A program made the translations under genes and the position numbers. The notes under the pieces are model-generated. The model had not been told where the DNA came from. It searched no databases and was given only the letters and a program-made list of their open reading frames with translations. A stretch of DNA of 64,000 nucleotides, taken from assembly GCA_023389155.1 (NCBI GenBank), contig JAEWEV010000008.1:62001-126000 (forward strand). Reading direction: 5' to 3'. This DNA comes from Pseudomonadota bacterium (GTDB lineage: Bacteria; Pseudomonadota; Gammaproteobacteria; Burkholderiales; Burkholderiaceae_B). This document shows, in pieces, positions 25,927 through 35,031 of this stretch (positions are counted from its first letter, which is position 1; each line of letters starts with the position of its first letter).

Positions 25927-26529
25927 ATGCCGATTTTTCAATATGGTGATACAGAACTGAACTGGCTCAGAAAGCGCGATAAGCGCATGGCTGAAGCAAT
26001 CGAACGGATTGGCATGATCGAACGCCAGACTATGCCCGATCTGTTTGCTGCACTGATTCAATATATTATTGAACAGCAGATTTCCGTTGCCGCCGCGCGT
26101 ACAGTCAATGCGCGAATATTGCAATTGTGTGGTGGGACAATAACGCCCGACGCGCTGCTAGGGGTTGATGCCGCACAATTGCAGCGTTGCGGTACCAGTA
26201 TGAGAAAGGTTGAGTATATGCTCGGCGTTGCGCAGGCCGTGCATACGGGCCAACTAGACCTGGGTGCCATCCATCAGATGGAAGACGGGCAGATCGTCAA
26301 AACCCTTTCCAGTCTGAAAGGGGTGGGGGTGTGGACGGCCGAAATGCTAATGATATTTTCGCTTGGCAGACCTGACGTGCTTAGTTGGGGTGATCTGGCC
26401 ATTCAGCGCGGTATTATTCGGCTTTATCATCATAAAACGCTGTCACGCGAACGTTTCGAGCGTTATCGACGACGATATTCTCCATACGGAAGCACAGCCT
26501 CGTTGTATTTATGGGCGCTGGCTAAATAG
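25927..26529 (+). CDS. DNA-3-methyladenine glycosylase II (AlkA/HhH-GPD family)
   Basis: 200 residues from the ATG at 25927, which has GGAG 7 nt upstream; a 17-residue longer frame from 25876 lacks such a site. The HhH-GPD fold shows LIQYIIEQQISVAAA, the hairpin LSSLKGVGVWTAEMLMIFSLGRPDV and the catalytic Asp in SWGDLAIQRG. The enzyme removes alkylated bases from DNA in base excision repair. The E. coli AlkA N-terminal domain is missing, as in many short bacterial homologues. It stands alone between the GntR gene and the RraA-like gene. Confidence 0.88.
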   Translation: MPIFQYGDTELNWLRKRDKRMAEAIERIGMIERQTMPDLFAALIQYIIEQQISVAAARTVNARILQLCGGTITPDALLGVDAAQLQRCGTSMRKVEYMLGVAQAVHTGQLDLGAIHQMEDGQIVKTLSSLKGVGVWTAEMLMIFSLGRPDVLSWGDLAIQRGIIRLYHHKTLSRERFERYRRRYSPYGSTASLYLWALAK

Positions 26530-26669
26530 CCGCAATAGCCCATTTCATTTTGCTGGTCTGATCGATAGTGCCTGGTTGCCGCCGCTGCGCGGCTTTGAAC
26601 ACATCCCGACTGCTTCGCTTCGGGGAAAGTCCCTATATTGACGATCACCCATCAAACAATTTAATATGA

Positions 26670-26681
26670 TTAAACGTTTAA
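26670..26681. promoter_or_regulatory. LacI-type operator
   Basis: TTAAACGTTTAA is a perfect 12-bp palindrome with the central CG typical of LacI/GalR family operators. It lies 100 bp before the RraA-like gene at 26782. A LacI family gene is encoded at 27637-28656, directly beyond that gene, and is the obvious candidate to bind it. Confidence 0.65.
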
Positions 26682-26720
26682 CTGACGTGGCTAAAGGTGA
26701 ATTCGTCTGATGCTGCATAC

Positions 26721-26748
26721 GACACTTGTCATTGCAAGTGTCATTTTT
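26721..26748 (+). terminator. Rho-independent terminator hairpin in the leader of the RraA-like gene
   Basis: GACACTTG (26721-26728), 6-nt loop and CAAGTGTC (26735-26742), followed by ATTTTT (26743-26748): a perfect 8-bp stem with a T-run. It sits between the LacI operator and the gene start at 26782, so it either ends transcription from the glycosylase side or attenuates the RraA-like gene. Confidence 0.7.
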
Positions 26749-26781
26749 CATGCGTGCGCATCTCTACACAAGAGGACAGCA

Positions 26782-27450
26782 ATGAAACAGGCACAGTTCA
26801 ATTTTGAAGATCTGAAAAACAAGCTATACACCGCCGTTCTGTCAGATGTGCTCGACAGCATGGGCTACCGGAACCAGGCCATGCTTCCGTTTGTTCGTCC
26901 CTTGTCGGAAGAAAGCACACTTTTCGGCAGGGCACGTACAGGCTATTTCATGAACACGTTTTCTGTTGCGGCAGGTGAAAATCCATACGAGCATGAAATC
27001 GCGCTGATTGACGACCTGAAACCAGACGATGTGGTGGTGCTGGGTTGTGATGGTCCGACGACCCGCATCGCCCCGTGGGGCGAATTGCTCAGTACAGCTT
27101 CACAACACCGCGGTGCCGTGGGGTGTATAACTGACGGACTGGTCAGAGATATCCGTTATATCCGAAAGCTCAATTTCCCTGTATTTCATGGTGGGATCGG
27201 CCCTTTGGATTCGCAGGGCAGGGGAAAGATGATGAATTACGATCTGCCGATTCAATGTGGTGGTGTGACCATACGTAGCCAGGATCTGGTATTTGGGGAC
27301 GCAGATGGCGTAATCGTCATTCCCATCGAGATAGCTGCAGAGGTCATAGAAAAATCACTTGAGAAAGTGCAGAGCGAAAATCACACACGTGAAGAACTGT
27401 CCAATGGCCTGCTGCTGCGTGATGTTTATGAAAAATATGGTGTGTTGTAA
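26782..27450 (+). CDS. RraA family protein (second copy in window)
   Basis: 222 residues from the ATG at 26782 with AGAGGA upstream; a longer frame from 26710 would run through the terminator hairpin. Motifs: LYTAVLSDVLDSMGY, TDGLVRDIRYI with the conserved Arg-Asp pair, and DLVFGDADGVIVIP. The family includes pyruvate aldolases/oxaloacetate decarboxylases and RraA. It differs clearly from the RraA-type protein at 13804, so it is not a recent duplicate. A LacI-type operator upstream and a convergent LacI gene suggest regulated catabolism, perhaps of the ligand of the TctC protein at 28911. Confidence 0.85.
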   Translation: MKQAQFNFEDLKNKLYTAVLSDVLDSMGYRNQAMLPFVRPLSEESTLFGRARTGYFMNTFSVAAGENPYEHEIALIDDLKPDDVVVLGCDGPTTRIAPWGELLSTASQHRGAVGCITDGLVRDIRYIRKLNFPVFHGGIGPLDSQGRGKMMNYDLPIQCGGVTIRSQDLVFGDADGVIVIPIEIAAEVIEKSLEKVQSENHTREELSNGLLLRDVYEKYGVL

Positions 27451-27473
27451 CGTATACCTTTTAATGTATGGCG

Positions 27474-27511
27474 GCAGGACAGTAGAAGAAGGTACGTCCT
27501 GCAAATTTTTT
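27474..27511 (+). terminator. Terminator of the RraA-like gene
   Basis: GCAGGAC (27474-27480) and GTCCTGC (27496-27502) form a perfect 7-bp stem with a 15-nt loop, followed by AAA and a T-run (27506-27511). It lies 23 bp past the stop. Confidence 0.7.
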
Positions 27512-27636
27512 GTAAATGTGAAATACGAACACGAGCACCAATTGCCGGCAGCAATTTTTACATGCTGGCGTTAAGCAGTGAGCAGATTGAGCTGGCGAAG
27601 CGCTGTTCTTATTGGCATTTTGCAGTATTTGCATGG

Positions 27637-28656
27637 TCAGCTCAGGGTCGTGCCCGCAACGGGTTTGACTGGCAGAGTTAGCGATGGCGATTCAAAACTT
27701 CCTGTTTCAAGGCGAGCCATTAACGCCTTGCCGCCGGCTTGCCCAAGGTCATAGGCAGGAGACTGAACCGACTCAAGCACGGGACCAAGCGAGGGATGGA
27801 TGTCAAATGCGTTAAATCCTGTGATGCCGATATCCTCGGGCACACGATAGCCCTTATCGGTCAGATGCCGGTATGCCACATAGGCCAATTGATCGTTGGT
27901 GCCGACCACCACATCCGGGATGCCATAAGTGCCCATGGCGGTATCCAGTGCGTTGACTATGGATTCCCGCTGATTCTCATCACTTGAAATAATCTCATAT
28001 TCACAGTTGTGGTGACTATCCAGTATTTTGCGCAGCCCTTTGACTCGCACCTGGATTGCATGCCATTGCAACTGCGGGGTCAAAATGAACACAAGCCTGG
28101 GACCGCGAGCCACGATTTTCCGTGCAAGCGCCTGAGCACCTGCTTCATCGTCCTGGTTCACGAAACAGCAGTCTGTCAGTGTTTGTTGTGGCTGTTCCTG
28201 AAATACGACCATGGGATGCCCACTGGCATGCACAAGATTAAGGAATCGCCGACGACTGGATGCCGGGCCCGAAAGCATGAGGCAGAATGCAACGACCACT
28301 GACTCTTTCAAAAGAAATGAGTTGCCGAAATTTTCCGGTGCGATGCCGTGTAATAGCAGACCATAGTTGCGGGTGCCCAGATAATTGGAAAGACCTGCCA
28401 CCAGTTGCGTAATGTAGGGATCAGTGAGAAAGGTCGGCGAGTCATCCACGATCGCCATCCCGACGATATAGTTGCGCCGCGTTCGCAACTCGCGCCCGAG
28501 CCGACTCGGTCTGTAATTGAGCTCCTGAATAATGCGCTGAACCCGTGCGACGGTTTCATCTGAAATACCTTTATTGATGCCATTGACCACCTTGGATACC
28601 GTGGCAATCGACACCTTGGCATGTTGCGCAACTGTGCGTAGGGTAATGGGCTTCAT
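27637..28656 (-). CDS. LacI family transcriptional regulator
   Basis: 339 residues. HTH at the very N-terminus (ITLRTVAQHAKVSIATVSKVVNG), hinge region NYRPSRLGRELRTRR, then a type I periplasmic-binding-like effector domain with NDQLAYVAYRHLTDKGYRVPEDIGITGFN. A palindrome with the LacI half-site pattern lies at 26670-26681 before the neighbouring RraA-like gene, its probable target. The TctC gene at 28911 is divergent with a 254-bp gap and may also be controlled. Confidence 0.93.
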   Translation of the reverse strand: MKPITLRTVAQHAKVSIATVSKVVNGINKGISDETVARVQRIIQELNYRPSRLGRELRTRRNYIVGMAIVDDSPTFLTDPYITQLVAGLSNYLGTRNYGLLLHGIAPENFGNSFLLKESVVVAFCLMLSGPASSRRRFLNLVHASGHPMVVFQEQPQQTLTDCCFVNQDDEAGAQALARKIVARGPRLVFILTPQLQWHAIQVRVKGLRKILDSHHNCEYEIISSDENQRESIVNALDTAMGTYGIPDVVVGTNDQLAYVAYRHLTDKGYRVPEDIGITGFNAFDIHPSLGPVLESVQSPAYDLGQAGGKALMARLETGSFESPSLTLPVKPVAGTTLS

Positions 28657-28834
28657 GGTGTGCTCAATAGTCAGATAAAAAATTATAGCCTACCTGTCGC
28701 ATTTGATGAACGGGCGCTTTTCCAGAAGGTGAGCGGGTAAAGATCGACCTGATAAGGTAGCAGCAGCGCTCTTCGTACCCTTCCAGAAATGTCAACGCTG
28801 CGAACCTTGCCATGCATTCTCCGACTCGACTACC

Positions 28835-28873
28835 AAAAGGTCATAAAGCTGCACTATTGCTTTTTGACCTTTT
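28835..28873. promoter_or_regulatory. Spaced inverted repeat upstream of TctC gene
   Basis: AAAAGGTCA (28835-28843) and TGACCTTTT (28865-28873) are exact inverted 9-bp repeats with centres 30 bp apart (about three helical turns), 38 bp before the TctC start. It looks like a two-half-site regulator target; it does not match the LacI palindrome at 26670. Confidence 0.5.
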
Positions 28874-28910
28874 ATGGATTATTCTCAGGCCATAAACCGG
28901 AGACAAAATC

Positions 28911-29879
28911 ATGATATCTATAAGAGCCATTCTTTGCGGCCTGTTGGTGTGCTCAATCGCAGCAATGTCCCATGCGCAGACCGCTGCCTATCCTGCCAAA
29001 CCCATTGTACTTATTAACCCATATGCGGCAGGCGGCCCAGCGGACGTGCTTGCCCGCAAGCTGGCTTCTGAGTTGCGTACAGAACTTCGCACGTCAGTGA
29101 TTGTCGAGAACAAGCCGGGAGCAGCCGCAGCGCTGGGCACAGCGTACGTCTCCAATGCCAGGCCGGATGGATATACCTTGCTCATGGGTACTTCGGCGGG
29201 TCATGTCGTAACTCCGTTACTGCAGAAAGTGTCCTACGACGGTGTTGCCGATTTCAGCTTTATCGGCATCGTTACCCGTCAGTCGAATATGCTTGTGGTT
29301 AATCCGAATCTGAAAATCAATAGCGTGAGCGAACTGATCAGTTATGCGAAGCAACACCCAGGGGAACTGAATTTTGGATCGGCTGGGGCAGGTGGTGCTA
29401 CCCATTTGAGTGGTGAACAATTCAAACGCAAGACGGGTATCGATCTTGTGCATGTACCATATTCTGGTGCTGCACCTGCACTTACCGATCTGTTGGGTGG
29501 GCAGGTGCAACTGGCCTTTCTGAACCTCTCTGCATCCATGCAATATGTGCGTGATGGCCGTTTGAAGGCACTGGCTTACGGTGCCAAAAAACGCTCACCT
29601 CTGCTTCCCAACGTACCCACTATGGAAGAGGAAGGCGTTCATGATGCCGAGGTTGCGACATGGTACAGCCTGGCTGCACCGAAGAATACACCGGCACCGA
29701 TTATTGACCGCTTGAACAAGGCGCTGCAGGTGATCAATCAAAAGCCTGAATATGCTGATTTTCTTCGTAGCCTTGACGGTGAAATTCTGTCCCTGACTCC
29801 ATCACAAACGGATGAGTTTGTGCAACAGGATCTGGCTGCCATGAAAGAGCTGCTGCGTAATATAGACACGGCAAAATAG
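28911..29879 (+). CDS. TctC/Bug family periplasmic solute-binding protein
   Basis: 322 residues. Signal peptide ends SHAQ-T. Motifs: AYPAKPIVLINPYAAGGPADVLARKLA, ENKPGAAAALGTAYVSNARPDGYTL, HVPYSGAAPALTDLLGGQV and PLLPNVPTMEEEGV. GGAGA lies about 8 nt before the ATG. It is divergent from the LacI gene and followed by a convergent arsB; no transporter membrane subunits are nearby. The ligand is probably a carboxylate but cannot be named. Confidence 0.92.
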   Translation: MISIRAILCGLLVCSIAAMSHAQTAAYPAKPIVLINPYAAGGPADVLARKLASELRTELRTSVIVENKPGAAAALGTAYVSNARPDGYTLLMGTSAGHVVTPLLQKVSYDGVADFSFIGIVTRQSNMLVVNPNLKINSVSELISYAKQHPGELNFGSAGAGGATHLSGEQFKRKTGIDLVHVPYSGAAPALTDLLGGQVQLAFLNLSASMQYVRDGRLKALAYGAKKRSPLLPNVPTMEEEGVHDAEVATWYSLAAPKNTPAPIIDRLNKALQVINQKPEYADFLRSLDGEILSLTPSQTDEFVQQDLAAMKELLRNIDTAK

Positions 29880-30078
29880 GAAAACCGCATCTGGGATACG
29901 TGATGAAGCAGGGGACGACAACCTCGTGCCTTTGCTGCATAAGCACGATCTGCCTCTCATGTAATCCACCCGTCAAGCCAATAACGTTAGGACCCCTGGG
30001 ACGGTTGCGGCTAAAGGTGCGGCCAGAGATGCAACAGAAGACGCAGCCAATAACTCATTCAATAGTGCAGAACAGTTG

Positions 30079-31365
30079 CTAGCCCAATTGCAGACGCAAT
30101 ACCAGCGCTGAAAGCGTTATCAGCAGTACGGGAAGCGTGAGTACGATGCCCACTTTAAAGTAGTATCCCCATGTAATTCTGACGCCCTTGCGCGCGAGGA
30201 TGTGCAGCCAAAGTAAGGTGGCCAGACTTCCTACGGGTGTAATTTTCGGTCCCAGGTCACTGCCAATCACATTGGCGTAGACCATGGCTTCACGAATCAT
30301 TCCTGTGGTTTGGGTGGCTTCAATTGACAGTGCACCAATCAGGACAGTTGGCAGATTATTCATGACGGACGAAAGCAGGGCAGTGAGCACTCCTGTCCCT
30401 ATTGCAGAAGCCCAGATACCTTCTGCCGCAAGTGCGTCAAGCACAGATGTAATATAGCCGGTCAGGCCGGCGTTGCGCATTCCGTAAACGACCAGATACA
30501 TGCCCAGAGAAAAAAAGACGATGGACCATGGCGCCTCGCGAAGCACCTTGCGAGTGCGGATGATATGTCCGGATCCCGCGACGAACCACAAGATGGCGGC
30601 ACCGACCGATGCAATCACGCTAACCGGAATGCCACTGTCTTCCAGCAGGAAAAATCCGGCCAGCAACATGGCAAGCACCAGCCATCCTGCAACAAAAGTG
30701 CGCTTGTCGCGGATTGCCGAAGCAGGCGTTTTAAGGGCAGTACTATCAAATGTTGCGGGAATATCAGAATGGAAATAAATCAACAGGACCACCAGTGTTG
30801 CCGCGACCGAAATGATATTGACTGGCACCATGACCTGGGCATATTGCGCAAAAGTGATATTGAAATAATCGGCTGATACGATATTTACCAGATTAGAGAC
30901 AATCAGGGGCAGACTGGCCGTATCTGCAATGAATCCTGCGGCCATGACAAATGCAAGCGTTGCAGCCGGACCAAATCCCAGCGCCATCAGCATCGCCATG
31001 ACAATCGGGGTAAGAATCAGAGCGGCACCATCATTGGCAAACAAAGCCGAGACGGCGGCCCCCAGCAAAATTACAAGCGAAAACAGAATCCGTCCGCGCT
31101 CTTTTCCCCAGCGGGCAATATGCAAGGCCGCCCATTCAAAGAATCCGGCCTCATCCAGCAACAGACTGATAATGATGATTGCAATAAAGGTTGCAGTGGC
31201 GTTCCAGATAATATTCCAGACTACCGGAATATCGGATAAATGAATGGCGCCGGTCAACAGTGCCAGGCCTGCACCCAACATGGCGCTCCATCCCACGCCC
31301 AGTCCTCTGGGCTGCCAAATCACCAGAATCATGGTTAAAACGAAAATTATGACAGCGGTCAGCAT
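30079..31365 (-). CDS. arsB: Arsenite efflux pump ArsB
   Basis: 428 residues, close to the 429 of E. coli ArsB, and the sequence follows it almost throughout: IWQPRGLGVGWSAMLGAG, WNIIWNATATFIAIIIISLLLDEAGFFEWAALH, LFANDGAALILTPIV, ADTASLPLIVSNLVNIVSAD and SSVMNNLPTVLIGALSI. About 12 transmembrane helices. It extrudes arsenite and antimonite using the proton-motive force. No arsR, arsC or arsA is nearby, so this is an orphan copy. No Shine-Dalgarno is evident, but the start matches the family N-terminus. Confidence 0.94.
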   Translation of the reverse strand: MLTAVIIFVLTMILVIWQPRGLGVGWSAMLGAGLALLTGAIHLSDIPVVWNIIWNATATFIAIIIISLLLDEAGFFEWAALHIARWGKERGRILFSLVILLGAAVSALFANDGAALILTPIVMAMLMALGFGPAATLAFVMAAGFIADTASLPLIVSNLVNIVSADYFNITFAQYAQVMVPVNIISVAATLVVLLIYFHSDIPATFDSTALKTPASAIRDKRTFVAGWLVLAMLLAGFFLLEDSGIPVSVIASVGAAILWFVAGSGHIIRTRKVLREAPWSIVFFSLGMYLVVYGMRNAGLTGYITSVLDALAAEGIWASAIGTGVLTALLSSVMNNLPTVLIGALSIEATQTTGMIREAMVYANVIGSDLGPKITPVGSLATLLWLHILARKGVRITWGYYFKVGIVLTLPVLLITLSALVLRLQLG

Positions 31366-32710
31366 GGTGCGGGTTCGTAGTGGGTTCCAGTCTTAACCGG
31401 AACGACAGAAGATGCTGGATTTTACTCCATCTGCCTCAATGGCAGCTCCAGTGACTCAGGCAGTACATTTTCGGAGAGTTGGCAACGATCCGCCATAAAC
31501 GGGAATATTTACACGCCAGATCTAACGATTTGACCGTGAATCCGATTACCGTACGCGTTACTGCTAAAAAATATATCCGGAAGCAAAGGATTTCGCAAAG
31601 ATCTCGTATTTACGTATTCACGGCGTTACCGGCGTAAAAAATTCGATAAGAGGACCGCAAATGCGAATCAAACATGACATGAACAGAAATCCGACAGCGC
31701 ATCCTGCATTTAAACCGGTGATAGTCGATTTTAGTTTCATGAATCTACGAATGAATGTCTGAGTTCAATAATTGAGGTACAGGGAAACCGATGAACAAGA
31801 ACGTCGGATGCATGGTGTAAAAACAAGACGCTGATTGCGGAAAAGGTACCTTTAATTCCTTCATTCCATATATCTATAATTCGCATAATATATATTATGT
31901 AAAGTTAATTATTTAGATAAATATGAAGCTGTGACCTGTCGTGTGTATGCAAGCAAATTATCAAGCCCTGTCTGCGCGCTCTTTCTTTATTAAGCCTTAA
32001 ACAATCCGTTATACAGATCCCCTTTATTTTTTAAGGTCTTGTTTTTAAAGACAGCGCCCGGACATGCTGTCGTTAGTTGATTTCTACTCACGTCAAGATG
32101 TTCAATTGAACTGCTGGCGGCTGTTGTGCGGCGTGCACTTGCGGGTTTTTTGCGCTAATTCAGGCGCTTCGGATACCACGTCAGTGCGCTTTGCCATGTA
32201 CATGCAAATTCAAAGCTTAGTCATTGCCGTTTTATACAAACTTCTGGCTGACCCCATCTTTACGCATATACCAGTTTGGATACGATCCGTCGTAAAAAAA
32301 TTTCCCACATTCGCACCCGCATTTTCTCTCGCGAGTCAAAGTCTTGTCCTCATGCTGCAGACAAACCGGTGTTGACGCCCTATTCTTTTATTGATTTGGA
32401 TGCAATTCGCACGCTCATCCTGAACCTGACTCGTACGCCCCGCGGTGAAGGTGGCTGTATACGCCGTTTCAAGGAGGAATGGTTCAGAATGAAGACTGGG
32501 TTGAGCGGTTCTGACGCGATAACGTTCGCGTGAATCCAGACTTTAGATCCGCGGCTGTCGCGCTCAAAGAAAGAAACGCATCGTAGGAAATCGCCACAAT
32601 TGAAACCAGCAATAACAATATCGCAGGTATGGTAATACTTCGTAATACGATATATTTATCCTATTATTAAAAGGCCTACTTTCATGTGACTTCATATTAG
32701 AAAATTACAA
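31366..32710. other. AT-rich intergenic region with no recognised gene
   Basis: 1345 bp between arsB and the cbb3 oxidase cluster, clearly richer in A and T than its surroundings. Minus-strand frames here are all short. The longest plus frames (around 32064-32375 and 32276-32533) overlap each other in different frames and match no family I know. A perfect 16-bp AT palindrome lies at 31884-31899. I found no perfect FNR/Anr box (TTGAT-N4-ATCAA) before ccoN. It may hold decayed genes, a regulatory RNA or a long leader. Confidence 0.5.
31884..31899. repeat. Perfect 16-bp AT palindrome
   Basis: CATAATATATATTATG reads the same on both strands. It lies inside the long gene-free region upstream of the oxidase cluster. 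It could be a regulator site or chance in AT-rich DNA. Confidence 0.5.
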
Positions 32711-34384
32711 ATGAATACGATAACGGTATTGCTGCTCACATTTATTCTCTCGGTTACTGGCCTGTTTATCTTTATATGGTCATTGCGAAAGCATTTGTTT
32801 GATGATAATCCCGCCGCCGCAAACGTCATTTTTAACGAAGGTGAGATTGGGAAAGTCGAAGAACCGGCAGCGACAATCGCGCAACACCGCGAATTGCAGG
32901 ATATCGTTGAAAAAACGCATGTCCCAATCCGCTCTCCGGAAAATGACGCAATTCGGGAGGCCGAAATTCTTGACCGGGTTCGTGCGGACAGGTCAACCGC
33001 CTTCGTCGCCTTCACCTTTCTGGCCTGTGCCATCGTCTGGCTGGTGTTTGCGTCGACCGCAGGCCTGATCAGTTCGATCAAATTACACGAGCCCGATTTT
33101 CTTACCACGTACGCCTGGATGACCTTTGGAAGGATGCGTACATTGCATCTGAACGCGGTCGCCTATGGCTGGGCACCCATGGCTGCCTTCGGCATTGCCA
33201 TCTGGATGCTGCCCCGGCTCTTTAAGACTGAACTCATGGGTGGACGCTTTGCCATCCTGGGCGCGATGCTGTGGAATGCGGCACTAATTGCCGGGCTGGG
33301 CAGTATTGCCGCTGGATTTAACGATGGGCTGGAATGGCTGGAAATACCCTGGCAAATTGATATTCTGTTTGTGATCGGCGGAGCACTGATCGGTCTGCCG
33401 CTTGTCTTTACGCTTCAGAACCGGCGCGTCAAGCATCTGTATGTGTCGGTCTGGTATATGGGCGCAGCATTGTTCTGGTTTCCGGTTTTGTTCCTTGTCG
33501 GTAACCTTCCCGGCGTGCACTTCGGCGTAGAACAGGCCACAATGAATTGGTGGTTCGGCCATAACGTGCTCGGATTGTTCTACACGCCTATCGCTTTGGC
33601 TTCGGTATATTACTTCCTTCCCAAAATCATTGGCCGCCCTATTCAATCCTATAATCTTTCGTTACTGGGATTCTGGGCGCTAGCGTTCTTCTACGGACAA
33701 GTTGGTGGCCATCATCTGATAGGCGGACCGGTGCCCGGCTGGCTGATTACACTTTCCATTGTTCAGAGCGTCATGATGGTTGTGCCCGTTCTGGCATTTT
33801 CTGTAAACCAGCATCTGACCATGCGCGGCCATTTCAAGACGCTTATTTATTCGCCTACCCTTCGTTTTATTGTGCTGGGCGGAATGATGTATACCCTGAG
33901 TTCCGTACAGGGCTCACTGGAAGCCTTGCGCTCGGTCAACACCGTTACTCACTTCACCCACTTCACCGTGGCACACGCGCACCTTGGGCTTTACGGATTT
34001 TTCTCATTAGTCATGTTTGGAGCGATTTACTTCGTTATGCCACGTGTCATGGCGTGGGAGTGGCCTTACCCGAGGTTGATCGCCGCCCATTTCTGGCTTG
34101 TAGTGCTGGGTTTTGCCGTCTACTTCATCGGCCTGACAATCGGTGGCTGGCTGCAGGGCGTCGCTATGCTGGATGCGACCATCCCTTTTATGGATACCGT
34201 TAAGCTGACCATCCCTTATCTTGAAAGCCGTACTGTTGGCGGCGCCATTATGACACTGGGACATCTGGTTTTTGCCTTTCATTTTTTTGCCATGGTTCTG
34301 CGCTATGGACACCAACGCGTGGGCCCCGCGCTATTTCATAAACCCGCCCAGGTGTCTGTATCTGGTGCATTGGCCGGGAATTGA
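32711..34384 (+). CDS. ccoN: cbb3-type cytochrome c oxidase subunit I with CcoS-like N-terminus
   Basis: 557 residues, longer than standard CcoN. Residues 1-50 form an extra helix followed by an acidic stretch (FIWSLRKHLFDDNPAAANVIF) that resembles the small assembly protein CcoS. A charged linker follows to about residue 95. The oxidase core then shows the heme ligands in MRTLHLNAVAYGW, WWFGHNVLGLFYTPIALASVYYF, GGHHLIGGPVP and VAHAHLGLYGFF. It is the catalytic, copper- and heme-containing subunit that reduces oxygen. No Shine-Dalgarno precedes the ATG. ccoO starts 2 nt after the stop. Confidence 0.9.
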   Translation: MNTITVLLLTFILSVTGLFIFIWSLRKHLFDDNPAAANVIFNEGEIGKVEEPAATIAQHRELQDIVEKTHVPIRSPENDAIREAEILDRVRADRSTAFVAFTFLACAIVWLVFASTAGLISSIKLHEPDFLTTYAWMTFGRMRTLHLNAVAYGWAPMAAFGIAIWMLPRLFKTELMGGRFAILGAMLWNAALIAGLGSIAAGFNDGLEWLEIPWQIDILFVIGGALIGLPLVFTLQNRRVKHLYVSVWYMGAALFWFPVLFLVGNLPGVHFGVEQATMNWWFGHNVLGLFYTPIALASVYYFLPKIIGRPIQSYNLSLLGFWALAFFYGQVGGHHLIGGPVPGWLITLSIVQSVMMVVPVLAFSVNQHLTMRGHFKTLIYSPTLRFIVLGGMMYTLSSVQGSLEALRSVNTVTHFTHFTVAHAHLGLYGFFSLVMFGAIYFVMPRVMAWEWPYPRLIAAHFWLVVLGFAVYFIGLTIGGWLQGVAMLDATIPFMDTVKLTIPYLESRTVGGAIMTLGHLVFAFHFFAMVLRYGHQRVGPALFHKPAQVSVSGALAGN

Positions 34385-34386
34385 TC

Positions 34387-34989
34387 ATGGAAAACGAATA
34401 CAAATTACTTGGCGGTGCGATGGTAACACTTGCTCTGGCCACTGCAACGTTGGTGGTGTTGCCCTATGTGCAGTTATCTGATATTGAACCTTCCGAAGAA
34501 CTAAAACCCTACACTTCAGCGCAATTGCGCGGGCGTCATCAATACATCATTAACGGTTGTGTTTATTGCCATACACAGCAACCCAGGGCTCAGTCGCAGG
34601 CGCCGGACTTCAAACGCGGCTGGGGACGAGCGCCCATCGCCTCGGATTATTACTATGACAGCCCGCATTTGCTGGGCACGATGCGCACCGGACCTGACCT
34701 GTTCAACATTGGTGCGCGCCAGCCAAGCGCGGACTGGAATCTTGGCCATCTTTATCAGCCACGTGCCTATACACCAGGTAGCATTATGCCTTCTTATCCC
34801 TATCTGTTTGAGCTGAAAGACAAGGCAGAGGACGGCGACAAAGTTGTCAATGTGCCCGGCGGCTATGCGCCTTTAGGCAAAGTCGTTGTGGCGCGCCCTG
34901 AAGCAGTGGATCTGGTGGAATATCTCTTGGGGCTCGATCACACGTATCCTGTAGAAACGCCGTCGGACCTGCCCAAACTGGAACCCTGA
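34387..34989 (+). CDS. ccoO: cbb3-type cytochrome c oxidase subunit II (monoheme)
   Basis: 200 residues. One N-terminal transmembrane helix (about residues 10-28) and a periplasmic domain with heme-c site CVYCHTQQ (Cys58), GTMRTGPDLFNIGAR, and the axial Met in PGSIMPSYPYLF, all typical of CcoO/FixO. It passes electrons from the CcoP-like cytochrome to CcoN. The ATG at 34387 lies two bases after the ccoN stop. Confidence 0.93.
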   Translation: MENEYKLLGGAMVTLALATATLVVLPYVQLSDIEPSEELKPYTSAQLRGRHQYIINGCVYCHTQQPRAQSQAPDFKRGWGRAPIASDYYYDSPHLLGTMRTGPDLFNIGARQPSADWNLGHLYQPRAYTPGSIMPSYPYLFELKDKAEDGDKVVNVPGGYAPLGKVVVARPEAVDLVEYLLGLDHTYPVETPSDLPKLEP

Positions 34990-35031
34990 TTGCCTGATGC
35001 ATGAACAGGCACGCGGACGTCGGAGAGATCA

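Noticed and set aside
29924..29948. TCGTGC/GCACGA inverted repeat between the TctC gene and arsB as terminator
   Set aside because: Only 6 bp with a 13-nt loop and no T-run; too weak to claim.
30079..31365. NhaD or SLC13-type carrier as reading for the membrane protein
   Set aside because: The sequence follows E. coli ArsB along nearly its entire length.
32064..32533. Two overlapping plus-strand frames of 103 and 85 codons in the AT-rich region
   Set aside because: They overlap in different frames, lack ribosome-binding sites and resemble no family.
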